NCBI RefSeq assembly: GCF_032854445.1
Contig: NC_088304.1
Span: 8,073,704-8,137,703, forward strand
Origin: Liolophura sinensis
Taxonomy: Eukaryota; Mollusca; Polyplacophora; Chitonida; Chitonidae
DNA length: 64,000 nt
Reading direction: 5' to 3'
A program made the translations under genes and the position numbers. A model generated the notes under the pieces. It was not told the origin of the DNA and did no database searches. It was given only the letters and a program-made list of their open reading frames with translations. Below, one piece after another: positions 34,601 through 44,510 of this stretch (positions within the stretch are counted from its first letter, which is position 1; the number at the start of each line of letters is the position of its first letter).

Positions 34601-37600
34601 GAGGGTGACCTGAAGGTAGGAGACATTTGTTCTGGTACCTGATGACAAAGGGGTATAAGGGTGACCTGAAGAAGGAGACATTTGTTCTGCTACCTGATGG
34701 CAAAGGGGTATGAGGGTGACCTGAAGGAGGAGACATTTTTTCTGGTACCTGATGACAAAGGGTTACAAGTGTGAACTGAAGGAGAAGACACTTGTTCTGC
34801 TACCTGATGGCAAAGGGGTATGAGGGTGACCTGAAGGAGGAAACATTTGTTCTGGTACCTGATGACAAAGGGGTATAAGGGTGACCTGAAGGAGGAGACA
34901 TTTGTTCTGGTACCTGATGACAAAGGGGTATGAGGGTGACCTGAAGGAGGAGACATTTGTTCTGGTACCTGATGACAAAAGGGTATAAGAGTCACCTGAA
35001 GAAGGCAACACTTGCACACACACTGATGTCATAGAGGTAAAGGGGAAAATGCAAGTTCTAAGTTCCCTGTTTATAAATGTGTGGTTCAAAATACATCATT
35101 TTAACACTTAAACTAACCGCAAAATCCAATTTATTGCACGGATATATTTAAGAAACGACACTGACCATCGGAAGCTAATAGGCTTTTGCATGACAACCAA
35201 TTATCATGTGACGCTTTGAGCGCTAGTGATTGGCCAAGTTCATAAGGGCTGCTACACCTTGGCTGTTTGGAGTGAATTGTCCATCAGTGCCATATCTCCA
35301 ATGCTTCAACTTCATCTTCTCGGCTTTCAAAACTTTGGAGAATTTTTTTACATATTTTTCTCTGATAACTTTGTCATATATCATTTTTTCTATGTGGATA
35401 TAGTGGTACACTTTGTGTTCACTTTAAAGTCCAAAGCAACAACCACATCTTGCTATATAAATATATGTATATATATATATACACGTATACATACATGTAC
35501 AGAAAAATGACTGACTGACATGTACATATATAAACCCGTCATTCTAATGTGTTTTACAATGTATATGCAGCTCTATGACTTATTATTATGAAATCACCTC
35601 CAGAACAGGTTCTATGGACTCCACAAATTTATCCAAGGAAGCCTCCCAAATGCCCAGCTTGACAGACAGCGAGAGAGCGTTGGAGAATGCATATTTGACG
35701 AGGGTGGTCTGAGCAGAGCTCTCTTCTGTATCAACATCCTGACGCTCCTGAATGTGAATAGTGCCAGATGTGAGACTGGGAGCCTTTCTGAAAACACAAG
35801 CACTTTCTCAAAAACAAACACAAGGACTCTATGAAAACAAACAGCGGCTACCTAGCCAGCACAGCACTAGAATTCAGGAGCCTATTATTATTTGTGGTCG
35901 GTGAGAGTTCTAGTCCAGCTCATAAGTGGAAGGTCTGTCAGCAGCCTGCAGATGGTCATGGGTTTCCCCCCGGGCTCTGTCAGGTTTTTCCCCCACCATA
36001 ATGGTGGCCACCGTCGTGTAAGTGAAATATTCTTGACAATGGCGTAAAGACCCAAATAAATAAATAAATATATAAATAAGTACACCAATTCTTCAACCTC
36101 TTGGCATATGAAAGAGCAACTTTCAGTGCAATTTATGCATGTTTATAATTACATTTTGGAGAGAAAATGACATTGGCTGGATTGGCCAATTTCAGGGCTT
36201 CACAAAAAGTATGATTTTATCAGTCTCCACAGAATAATCCCCCCCCCCACCACACACAGAATAAGCTTGAACAATCACCCTGCAAATCACCCTAGGCAAG
36301 CACTTTCTCAAACCAAATACAAGCACTTTCTCGAAACAATCACGAGCACTTTCTGAGATGAACAAATGATACGTGGAAATATACATTAGTTGCACAATTT
36401 TGTTATCCTTAAATCATTTTCAACCTTCATCAAAGGTATCTTCAAACTCACATGAAACATATAAAAACAATGGATTTATGGCACCTTTATAGCTGCAGTA
36501 TTTTAACAATACTGTGTTGACACTATAAAGACATATAGGTGTCGGCACTAACTACAGCACTAATTAATGACTTTCCAATCATGTTCTTGGGTGAAAGCTG
36601 AATAAAAAATAGTAATGCTACTATGTATAGACATCATGATTGGTAATGCTACTATGTATAGACATGACGACTGGTAATGCTACTATGTATAGACATGATG
36701 ACTGGTAATGTTACTATGTATAGACATCATGATTGGTAATGCTACTATGTATAGACATGACGACTGGTAATGCTACTGTGCATAGACATCAAAACTGCTA
36801 GTGTTACTCGCTGTATAAACATCATGACTGGTAATGTTACTATCTGTGTACCATGACCGGTAATGTTAATGTATAGATATCATCAATAAATGTTACTCAC
36901 TGTGTAAACATCATAACTAACAACGTTAGTAACTGTATCACAGTTGGTAACGTTACTAAATGTGTATCATGACTGATAATGTTACTGTATAATGTTACTC
37001 AATGTATAGACATCATGACAGGTAGTGTTACAAACTGTATAGACATCATGACAGGTAATGTTACACACTGTATAGACATCATGACTGGTAATGTTACACA
37101 CTGTATAGGCATCATGACTGGTAGTGTTACAAACTGTATAGACATCATGACAGGTAATGTTACACACTGTACAGACATCATGACTGGTAATGTTACACAC
37201 TGTATAGACATCATGACTGGTAGTGTTACAAATTGTATAGACATCATGACAGGTAGTGTTACAAACTGTATAGACATCAAGACAGGTAATGTTTCTCAGG
37301 CATCATGACTGATAATGTTACTCACTGTGTATAGACAAAGTCCATCTTCTCCAATTCATGCTCTATCAGACTTACACTATACACATTCTCTGAGAACTTC
37401 TCAACAAATTTCAGCACTTCAGCTCTCTGTTAAAAGAAAAGACCATTTTAGTTTTATACCAAAAAACACACATAAATAGTTTTCCATATCGCTTTACTGG
37501 ACTTCACCTCAAACAACATGCATCTTGAAGGTGTCCATGCATATAGTTTACAAATTAGAACAGCATATTCACACAAAGAATTTCTTTGAATAAAAAAGAC

Positions 37601-40600
37601 TGTCACATGGACATGTATAATTGTTAAACCTAACTAAATTTAGAGAGCAATTCCCAAGATTCTAATAACTTATCATATTCAAAAAGACAAGTAGCATAAA
37701 TAGATCTTTGACAAAACAGATAAAAAAACGGAGAGAAGAATTCTTCACTCCTACGATAGAGACAAGTTCAAGTTTATGGATAAAGGAAACCTTTATTAAC
37801 AGAGCCTGAAGCAAACCATTGTTATTCTCCAGGCTCATGTCTCTGACAAACCTCCTGACTTCACCCGTCACCTCAATGGTCAGGGGACCGGCCCGGATAG
37901 CACAGTTGGTAGAGCGTCCGCTTCGGGACCGGTAGATCCAGGATCAATCCTTGGTCGAGTCACACCTAAGACTTTAAAAGAGGAAGTTGTAACTTCCTCG
38001 TTTGGCGTTCAGCATGAAGGGGATAGTGCAACGACTGGTTGACCCGTTTCAGTATAATGGCTCGGGCGGGGCGGCTTACTTGCCTTCGGTAAGTCGTCTC
38101 AGTGATGCAGCACTAAATAAAAGAGCGGTGAAAATCCGTCCTGCAACAAGGAGGCACATTACACGTGCATGCACCCTAATGATTCCTTCGTCGTCATATG
38201 ACTGAAAAATTGTTGAGTACGACGTTAAACCCCAAGCACTCACTCACTCACTCAATGGTCAGGGGCTGAGATCAGCCAGTGACTCCATTAGTATGGGGCC
38301 GAGATCAGCCAGTGACCCCATTGGTCAGGGGCCGAGATCAGCCAGTGACTCCACAGGTATGGGGCCCGAGATCAGCCATCAAACCCACTTATCTGGGGCA
38401 GAGTTCAGCCACTGACCCCATTGGGCCACAGAAGAACAATTCAGCTGTGTGAACCAGCAATACCTCTATAACATTATAAGACCCAACATCTGATAATATC
38501 AAAGTAATGTATCAACAAACTCCTACTTCTGTCTCTGGCATGTTCCAAAACACTGCACAGCCCTCCCTGAAACAAAGTGGGAAAGATTATGGTGAGAAAG
38601 ATTAGAAAAACAAACACCATGGCCTATGGATATTTACAGGTGTTTGGTTCAAACTTTATTACTCAAAACTGGGGCAACCATGATACAAAGAAAATGCTCT
38701 GGCGGGGTTAACTTACCTGTCCATCTAGTTGAGTCACTTACTAGATTTACCTTCAATGTAGGAAGAGTGATGGTCAGGTTTTTACATGTAAAACCAAATG
38801 TAGGAATACAAGAAAGTCTGGATTGATGTTTAATGGGTATAGTTTTAAGATATACTTACTGATCTCATTGGTGTTTTATTCTGTGCACAAGAAACCACTA
38901 TCTTGTGGCTTTATTAAGACTCAAACTCATTATCTACACAGACATATATGACCTATCTAGTACCAGGTACATAATTTTGTGTTTGAAACAGTCAGTGCTT
39001 CCAAAGCAACTTTATCCTTTCATGAAGTGTTTTGTTTATATTCGCTGTGATAACACTACATTTACCTGAAGAAGAAGACTTCACGCTGTGTTTCATCCAC
39101 CTTGTATTTGGCACACACATACAGGGCATTCTCCACATCTGAAGATAAAAACACCTTTCTGTTCAATATTATTTCTTTTTACAGCAATAACTGGATATGC
39201 AATATGTGCATTATAATTTTTACATCATAATCCAGACTTTTCTGCTGCAAAACAACAGTAAGATTTATTAATGAAGGTACCCTAATTACTCACATTATGC
39301 ATGTTTTTAAAATCATACAGGAGACAAAACTACATCGGTTGAACTGGCTGATTTCAGGGCTTCACAAAAAGTACAACTTTATCAGTCTACACAAAGTAAT
39401 GCCCCCAGAATTTGCTTGAATAAACACCTTCGAAACATGTAAAAAGTTTGAAGGTAATAAAGGTAACAATGAAATTAGGCTTGGGCACGCAAAAATGATC
39501 TTTAACTACTATGGCAGCACAAGTTAAAAACATAATCTGAAACGACTGCTCTGAGGAAGAGACCGCTGGACGAATCTGAATTACGTGCCAAACATTGCTG
39601 GGACCAAGATGGTGAGACACAAATACGTGAGTTAATTGATCAAGGCCTGGTTTCTGTTTACTATGAACATATTTTATTGTGCTGAACAAAGGGATTGGGA
39701 AAAGGTCTGGCTTGGGATGTAATACCCAGCAATTCCCATCAAACCCACAGCTGTCATGGTCAAGTTGATGGACATTCACAGGAAAGGTTAAATATGTATG
39801 TACATGTACATGTAACCGTATGCTTGGGATTTCATATCATACTTAAACAATTTTTCAGTTATATGGTCACGAGGTTTTTGTACATATAGGCTGTGCCCTC
39901 TGGTGACAGGACAAGTCCATGTGCTGCTACCACTGATATATCCTGCCAAAGACACCAGACACCCTACCCAGTCACATTATACTAACACCCGGCCAACCAC
40001 TCCTGTTTCCTTGCTCTAAACTCTCAGTGCTGAGTTCCAAGTGAATTTCTACATCTTTATATCCCAACTGAAATTGGAGGAATCATTTGTATTACATACA
40101 TTTGTATTAAAACACTAGAGAGAATCTGTCAACACCTAACCTTCAGGCAGACTTAAGGGGAGACAGAGGCCCTAACGTTCTAAAACACTGTAGGGAAAGT
40201 GTTAACACCTAACTGTCAAACAGATTTGAGACAAAATAAAGGCCCTGCTGTTCTAAAATACTGTAGAGAAGGTGTTTACACCTAACCTTCAGTCAGGCTT
40301 GAGCCAAAACAGTTGGGCGGCTGTTCTAAAACACTACAGAGAAAGTGTTAATGTCTAACCTTCGGGCAGACTTGAGATGAGATAGAGGTCCTGTTGTTCT
40401 AAAACACTGTAGAACAAGTGTTAACACTTAACCTTCAGGCACACTTGAGATGAGATAGAGGCCCTACTGTTTTAAAAAACTGTAGAAAAAGTGTTACCAC
40501 CTAACCTTCGGGCAGAATTGAGACGAAATAGAGGTCCTGCTGTTCTAAAACACTGTAGAACAAGTGTTACCACCTAACCTTCGGGTAGACTTGAGACGAG

Positions 40601-42512
40601 ATAGAGGCCCTGCTGTTCTAAAACACTGTAGAAAAAGTATTACCACCTAGCCTTCGGGCAGACTTGAGACGAGATAGAGGTCCTGCTGTTCTAAATCACT
40701 GTAGAAAAAGTGTTAACACCTAACCTTCCGGCACACTTGAGATGAGACAGAGGAACTGCTGTTCTAAAAAACTGTAGAAAAAGTGTTAACACCTAACCTT
40801 CGGACAGATTTGAGACGAGATAGAGTGAGTGCTTGGGGTTTAACGTCGTACTCAACAACTGAGACGAGATAGAGGCCCTACTGTTTTAAAAAACTGTAGA
40901 AAAAGTGTTAACACCTAACCTTCGGGCAGGCTTGAGACGAGATAGAGGTCCTGCTGTTCTAAAACACTGTAGAAAAAGTGTTACCACCTAACCTTCGGGC
41001 AGACTTGAGACGAGATAGAGGCCCTCCTGTTCTAAAACACTGTAGAAAAAGTGTTAACACCTAACCTTTGGGCAGACTTGAGACGAGATAGAGGTCCTGC
41101 TGTTCAAAAACACTGTAGAAAAAGTGTTAACACCTAACCTTCGGGCAGACTTGAGACGAGATAGAGGTCCTCCTGTTCTAAAACACTGTAGAAAAAGTGT
41201 TAACACCTAACCTTCGGGCAGACTTGAGACGAGACAGAGGCCCGCCTGTTCTAAAACACTGTAGAAAAAGTGTTAACACCTAACCTTCGGGCAGACTTGA
41301 GATGAGATAGAGGCCCTCCTGTTCTAAAACACTGTAGAAAAAGTGTTACCACCTAACCTTCGGGCAAACTTGAGATGAGATAGAGGCCCTGCTGTTCTAA
41401 ATCACTGTAGAAAAAGTGTTAACACCTAACCTTCGGGCAGACTTGAGACGAGATAGAGGCCCTGCTGTTCTAATGCTGTGCTCAAATCTTCCAGGTGATA
41501 CTCCTCTGATGTGGCATAAGCTGTCACCTCATACACTTGGTCCTGACAAAACAAACAGAATTCAGGACTTTTGTCAAGACACAGTTTATTCAACTGGTAC
41601 ACTTCTGATGAACTCCTTGGCAACCCCCAAATGAACAACAGGCATTTTCACCTAAAGTTTGGTATATAAAAATGCATTTTTTGCAGCACACAAAGGTCTT
41701 AAAATGATAATTTTGACATCAGCACTTAAGTTTTGCTGATAAGAAATTAACCTAACTTTACAAAAAAAATATTAAGCAGCCATGTAATGAATCAATTAGA
41801 ATCAGGCAAAATGGTTAACTTGAAAAATCTTAAACTTTAGGTGAAAATAAAGTAATAGGTCTACATGATAATTGTCAACACACACACAAAATGCATAAAA
41901 CCAGCCTCACTATCTAGAGATTTTAAATGCCATATTACTCAGATTAATAAACTGTTTATAAATATTTTTCACACTCACCTTAACAGTATATACAGGGGTA
42001 GTTAATTATGTATATATAATAAATCTAGATACTAATCTTTTAGCAATAATTAATCCTCATTTAACTCTACAGAATCTCTTAGTGCCACTGACATACATGG
42101 TTAACACCTAGAGCTCACAGTTAAAATGTGCAATAAATAAGAGTGACTTGTGGCAGCGCTTCACTGACTTCTACAGACAAAACCTAACAACAAATACCTT
42201 GTCCCTAGATCTTGACACAGCCACTTTCTTCTTAGCGGGTCTCTTTGCTATCACAGCTTGTACATTTTTCTGTATGCTGTTTGCTATGGGAGGGGCGAAT
42301 AACTCTGTTGTGGAGTTGAAAAGCCTTACACACCCAACAGAAATCCGAGTCTGTAGAAATGGTTCCGAAGCTCTCAGTAAACCGTTTCCAGCATTTTCAG
42401 TCCGTGTATAACAAGACCCAAACCGACATATATTTGTATATAATGGTGGACGATATATGCAGGCTTTTAGCCATAGCCTTGCTGGCTTTATCAACGTCTG
42501 AAGCGGCTTCAT
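31564..42512 (-). CDS. RMND1: RMND1, mitochondrial DUF155 protein (complete copy)
   Basis: Ten coding exons join in phase to 412 codons plus stop: 42198-42512, 41431-41542, 39066-39138, 38527-38566, 37326-37426, 35598-35787, 34193-34269, 33866-33986, 32751-32867, 31564-31656 (read downward). The N-terminus is basic, as expected of a mitochondrial presequence. DUF155 spans about residues 107-390 with [12 protein letters not shown] (164-175), [20 protein letters not shown] (246-265), PPDFYWDRE and, at 370-392, a hydrophobic [18 protein letters not shown] anchor. Known: RMND1 sits in the inner mitochondrial membrane and supports mitochondrial translation; human length is about 449. The start at 42512 is the only ATG opening this frame in its exon. 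A second copy lies at 48583-61383. The gene is convergent with LGBP. Confidence 0.95.
31735..32700. repeat. 45-bp minisatellite in RMND1 intron 9, about 21 copies
   Basis: The unit includes agagctctggggaacactg and tttgtgggtagagg. The word gctctg or gctgta recurs at 31761, 31806 and 31851, a 45-bp period. As a multiple of three it yields spurious long minus frames (31679-32494 and others). Confidence 0.93.
32751..32867 (-). CDS. RMND1: RMND1 coding exon 9
   Basis: Encodes [20 protein letters not shown] and [19 protein letters not shown]. Acceptor gttacag, donor gag/gtaaga; phase 0 to 0. Its 5' half and acceptor are repeated in intron 8. Confidence 0.94.
32825..33385. repeat. 74-bp array made from the RMND1 exon 9 acceptor junction, about 8 copies
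   Basis: On the minus strand each unit reads ctgttacag/gtgatgaacg, then aaaagttaaaccattg, tgaactgacagaactg, that is about 44 bases of exon 9 plus its acceptor. The word gttctgtcag recurs at 32825, 32899 and 32973, a 74-bp period. The exon itself is the first unit. Confidence 0.95.
33866..33986 (-). CDS. RMND1: RMND1 coding exon 8
   Basis: Encodes [20 protein letters not shown], then [20 protein letters not shown]. Acceptor ctgcag, donor aaag/gtgagg; phase 2 to 0. Confidence 0.95.
34193..34269 (-). CDS. RMND1: RMND1 coding exon 7
   Basis: Encodes [18 protein letters not shown] then TGELFTL and the first two bases of Arg. Acceptor attcag, donor gag/gttagt; 77 bases, phase 0 to 2. The second copy has 74 bases here. 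Confidence 0.94.
34360..35005. repeat. 55-bp minisatellite in RMND1 intron 6, about 12 copies
   Basis: The unit includes acctgatgacaaaggggtat, aagggtgacctgaaggagg and agacatttgttctggt. It contains no exon sequence that I can see. The second gene copy has about 64 units at the same place (50410-53925). Confidence 0.95.
35598..35787 (-). CDS. RMND1: RMND1 coding exon 6
   Basis: Encodes [40 protein letters not shown] and [20 protein letters not shown]. The [20 protein letters not shown] block is diagnostic of RMND1. Acceptor tttcag, donor gag/gtgatt; phase 2 to 0. An overlapping 69-codon frame is a shadow. Confidence 0.96.
35896..36075 (+). mobile_element. SINE family 1, partial, in RMND1 intron 5
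   Basis: Body from gttctagtccagctcataag through gatggtcatgggtttcccc to a tail aatattcttgacaatggcgt aaag and (aaat)n. The second copy (54812-54958) has the same element with an internal deletion. Confidence 0.85.
36600..37325. repeat. 33-bp array derived from the RMND1 exon 5 donor junction
   Basis: On the minus strand the unit reads gtctatacagtgtgtaacat then taccagtcatgat. The real junction reads gtctatacaca/gtgagtaaca then ttatcagtcatgat. The period is 33 bp (tatagacatc at 37038 and 37071). The 36600-36980 part is degenerate. As a multiple of three, it gives spurious frames. Confidence 0.9.
37326..37426 (-). CDS. RMND1: RMND1 coding exon 5
   Basis: Encodes [33 protein letters not shown] and two bases of Gln. 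Acceptor taacag, donor acaca/gtgagt; phase 0 to 2. Spliced directly after exon 4, its length matches vertebrate RMND1. Confidence 0.93.
37791..37871 (-). other. Candidate cassette exon between RMND1 exons 4 and 5
   Basis: An 81-base open segment (27 codons: [27 protein letters not shown]) is bounded by attgag/gtgacg and aag/gtttcc, phase 0 to 0, so it could be included without a frameshift. Its first half resembles exon 5 ([14 protein letters not shown] versus [13 protein letters not shown]). Vertebrate RMND1 as I recall it has no such insert. It may be a duplicated alternative exon or a relic; the second copy keeps it open (56655-56735). Confidence 0.35.
37887..38250 (+). mobile_element. SINE family 2, full-length, with target-site duplication
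   Basis: 364 bases. tRNA-like head cggatagcacagttggtaga then gcgtccgcttcgggac and a B-box-like gatccaggatcaatcc. An unrelated body follows, then ttgttgagtacgacgttaaa, ccccaagca and (ctca)n. A perfect 15-bp duplication ctcaatggtcagggg flanks it (37872-37886, 38251-38265). The second gene copy has the empty site at about 56734-56750. The 67-codon frame inside is not a gene. Confidence 0.95.
38256..38425. repeat. 38-bp tandem repeat in RMND1 intron 4
   Basis: Variants of ggggccgagatcagccagtg acyccattggt recur about four times; the counterpart at 56740-56945 has one more unit. Confidence 0.85.
38527..38566 (-). CDS. RMND1: RMND1 coding exon 4
   Basis: A 40-base exon encoding [13 protein letters not shown] after a split Arg, completing the FFFREGxAVFWN motif. 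Acceptor tttcag, donor gaa/gtagga; phase 2 to 0. Confidence 0.93.
39066..39138 (-). CDS. RMND1: RMND1 coding exon 3
   Basis: Encodes [20 protein letters not shown] then FFF, with split codons at both ends (Asp, Arg). Acceptor cttcag, donor ttcag/gtaaat; phase 1 to 2. Confidence 0.94.
40105..41480. repeat. 73-bp array made from the RMND1 exon 2 donor junction, about 18 copies
   Basis: On the minus strand each unit carries about 47 bases of exon 2 (agaacagcagggcctctatc, tcgtctcaagtctgcccgaag), the donor gttaggtg and 26 bases of intron ending ctttttctacag. So each unit has both a donor and an acceptor-like end. The period is 73 bp (40921, 40994, 41067). A piece of SINE family 2 tail (about 40823-40857) interrupts it. 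Confidence 0.95.
41431..41542 (-). CDS. RMND1: RMND1 coding exon 2
   Basis: Encodes [20 protein letters not shown] then [17 protein letters not shown]. It matches the EYHL...L region that opens DUF155. Acceptor tgtcag, donor cgaag/gttagg; phase 0 to 1. Confidence 0.94.
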
Positions 42513-42582
42513 CTCTGGGTTCCTGCTTAACCTCTGTGTTATAACAGACGATCTCCTTCACGACTGGACATTTTACTCTTAT
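42198..42582 (-). CDS. RMND1: RMND1 coding exon 1 (start codon at 42512) with 70 bases of 5'UTR
   Basis: Codes for 105 residues from [20 protein letters not shown] to VAVSRSRDK. It is rich in Arg/Lys and poor in acidic residues early on, as in a mitochondrial presequence. Acceptor ttccag before 42582, donor gacaag/gtattt at 42197. The plus-strand frame at 42148-42411 is a shadow. Confidence 0.85.
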
Positions 42583-42995
42583 CTGGAAAAGAAAAATGGT
42601 TAAATAAGCTTATAAATTCATCTTTTCAACAATGAAAATGTCTACAATTGTACATCTAGTATTATTTGCATAGTCTAATCACAATCTACATCCAAGTCAT
42701 TTATCCTTTATATATTATACTTACACACCACACATATACATGTATGCCATAACTCACACAGCCAAATCTCATACGTGATAAGTTAAATAATTTTATTTTT
42801 ATGCATTTATGCATTTAAACAGATTTAAATTAAGAAACATATGCCACACTCAGCACTGTTTTCAAAAATATTTCACACATACATGATATACCACAGCATT
42901 TGGTGTCACAGGTGGAGGAAACTACATCAAAGTCTAACGAATCTTCCCCACGTGTAATGAACACATATTGATGATGGGATCAATCAATCAGCCAT

Positions 42996-43022
42996 AGCAA
43001 GGCTATGGCTAAAAGCCTGCAT
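42996..43022 (+). repeat. 27-bp inverted copy of RMND1 exon 1 sequence in the 5' intron
   Basis: The plus-strand agcaaggctatggctaaaag cctgcat is identical to minus-strand coding sequence of exon 1 at 42457-42483, so the transcript contains complementary arms about 510 bases apart. The same arrangement exists in the second copy (near 61864). Confidence 0.9.
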
Positions 43023-44457
43023 CAAAAACACAACCTGATGAGTTGTGATCACATGCAGCTACAGTAACTACATCAAAAACTGCAGTGGTAAAGGACAAAA
43101 GTCTGGTAATGGCCGTAATTTTACATTAAAAATCATGCTGAAGTAGCAGACTGACGCTCAAGTTAGTGTGTTAGGTAAGGTTATGATCCATTATGAGTAC
43201 AGCTAACAAGACATGTAGGCTGTACACTGTGTCTCAGTGCAAGACTCCTAAAAACTGCATGAGTGAGGGTCATAATATGCAAATAATCTTATGCATCTTG
43301 TTTTACTAAACTACAACTCTTCTGCACAGAAAAGGGGCAAAATATCGCACAACACATTCGATTACGTTTCACATTATATCTGGGCCGCTCAAATCAGAGC
43401 TACACATACTGGCAAATAGACAGGGAAAGACTCAGTGTTATAATACAGTGTTATGTCCGAATTTTAAAATAGCACATCAACTGTTTTGAAACCGTATTCT
43501 ACAGTGAAGTAAAAGTATGAAGTGCCTGATGCTTTTTGACTAACAAGGAACTGTCACAAAAAAAAATGTCTCCATCATGACAGCTGCTAGTAGAGCACAA
43601 AAGCAAGATATCATGGAATTACCACTTGTATACGCCATGGAATGAGATAAAAAAAAATCCAGAAGAATAGTTGCAAAACTGTTGGCGAATGTAATTTGAC
43701 AGGTAAGTTTTGGCTAATATTTCAGTTCGCTCACAGAAATTTTAGTATGGATGTCTGCTCGGCTGTGAACTAGACCTTAACCAATATTAAAAGTTCACAG
43801 CTGATTTCCTGGCTAAGTAAACATTACTGAAAATTTGTTCTTGAATGTAGTTTCTTCAACATCAGTTTACTGGTCCCTCATTTCACCGTTCAGGACAAAT
43901 CAGATACAATGTAAATATAAATGCAGTGCTTGGAGGCTTCTTGGGAATCGTCTCAGATTCTCACATCAGACTTGTTCTGAATTAAATTTGTCTGATGTAA
44001 CGCTAGGTATCTTAGTGGTTGGAGTTGGAATTTATCCAGTTTCCACTAGTTTCATGCTTGTGTGGATTTCTAAGTGATGACACAAAGGAACACCTACCTG
44101 GAATTGATAGCTGAGACGACTGTGACTTCGGATAGACAAATTATTTGGTGCCAAGCAGTGGTATACTGAAGCCAGCAAGGGAAGTACGGAGGTGTTCAAG
44201 GTAAGCTTATGTAACAAGACAGGGCTGTGACAGTATGCGTATCACAGCCCTACAGAGCTACAGGTATCTACGCTTTTGTTAGCAGAGAAGCAGACGACGA
44301 AAAATCTGTCTGAGATTAGACATTACCAGGTGAATAAACATGACCAGTGAGGTGACATCCCGGCAGTCGTACACAAAATACTTCCCGTGTTTAAGATTTG
44401 TCAAGTGTTTAGTTTTCTGCAGAGAGGGTGACAAATAATGACCAAACAAACACATTT
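43023..44457. other. RMND1 5' intron
   Basis: No further exon is accepted. A segment ending in caattccag/gtaggt (minus, about 44099-44170) is open but does not connect in frame. A short inverted repeat with arms agggctgtga/tcacagccct lies at 44221-44251. Confidence 0.4.
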
Positions 44458-44459
44458 AC

Positions 44460-44510
44460 CGCACATCTTTCTGCTTTGTGGGGGCTGACATCTTGGCTAC
44501 AACGCATACG
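44460..44510 (-). other. RMND1: Probable RMND1 5'UTR exon with an 11-codon upstream ORF
   Basis: Minus strand: an ATG at 44491 opens MSAPTKQKDV, the exon ends at cg/gtaaat (44460), and splicing to 42582 gives Arg then an immediate taa. The upstream ORF would end before the main start codon. The second copy has the same structure with a stronger gtaagt donor (63310). The upstream boundary is unknown. Confidence 0.4.

Noticed and set aside
36979-37308. 109-codon frame with [11 protein letters not shown] repeats
   Set aside because: Product of the 33-bp exon 5 donor array.
37887-37965. tRNA gene at the head of SINE family 2
   Set aside because: It is part of a 364-bp element with target-site duplication and an empty counterpart.
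42148-42411. Plus-strand 87-codon frame with a hydrophobic stretch
   Set aside because: Shadow of RMND1 coding exon 1 on the opposite strand.
44099-44170. Possible RMND1 coding exon (minus) ending caattccag/gtaggt
   Set aside because: The donor is good, but neither phase joins the upstream exon without a stop and the product is not RMND1-like.
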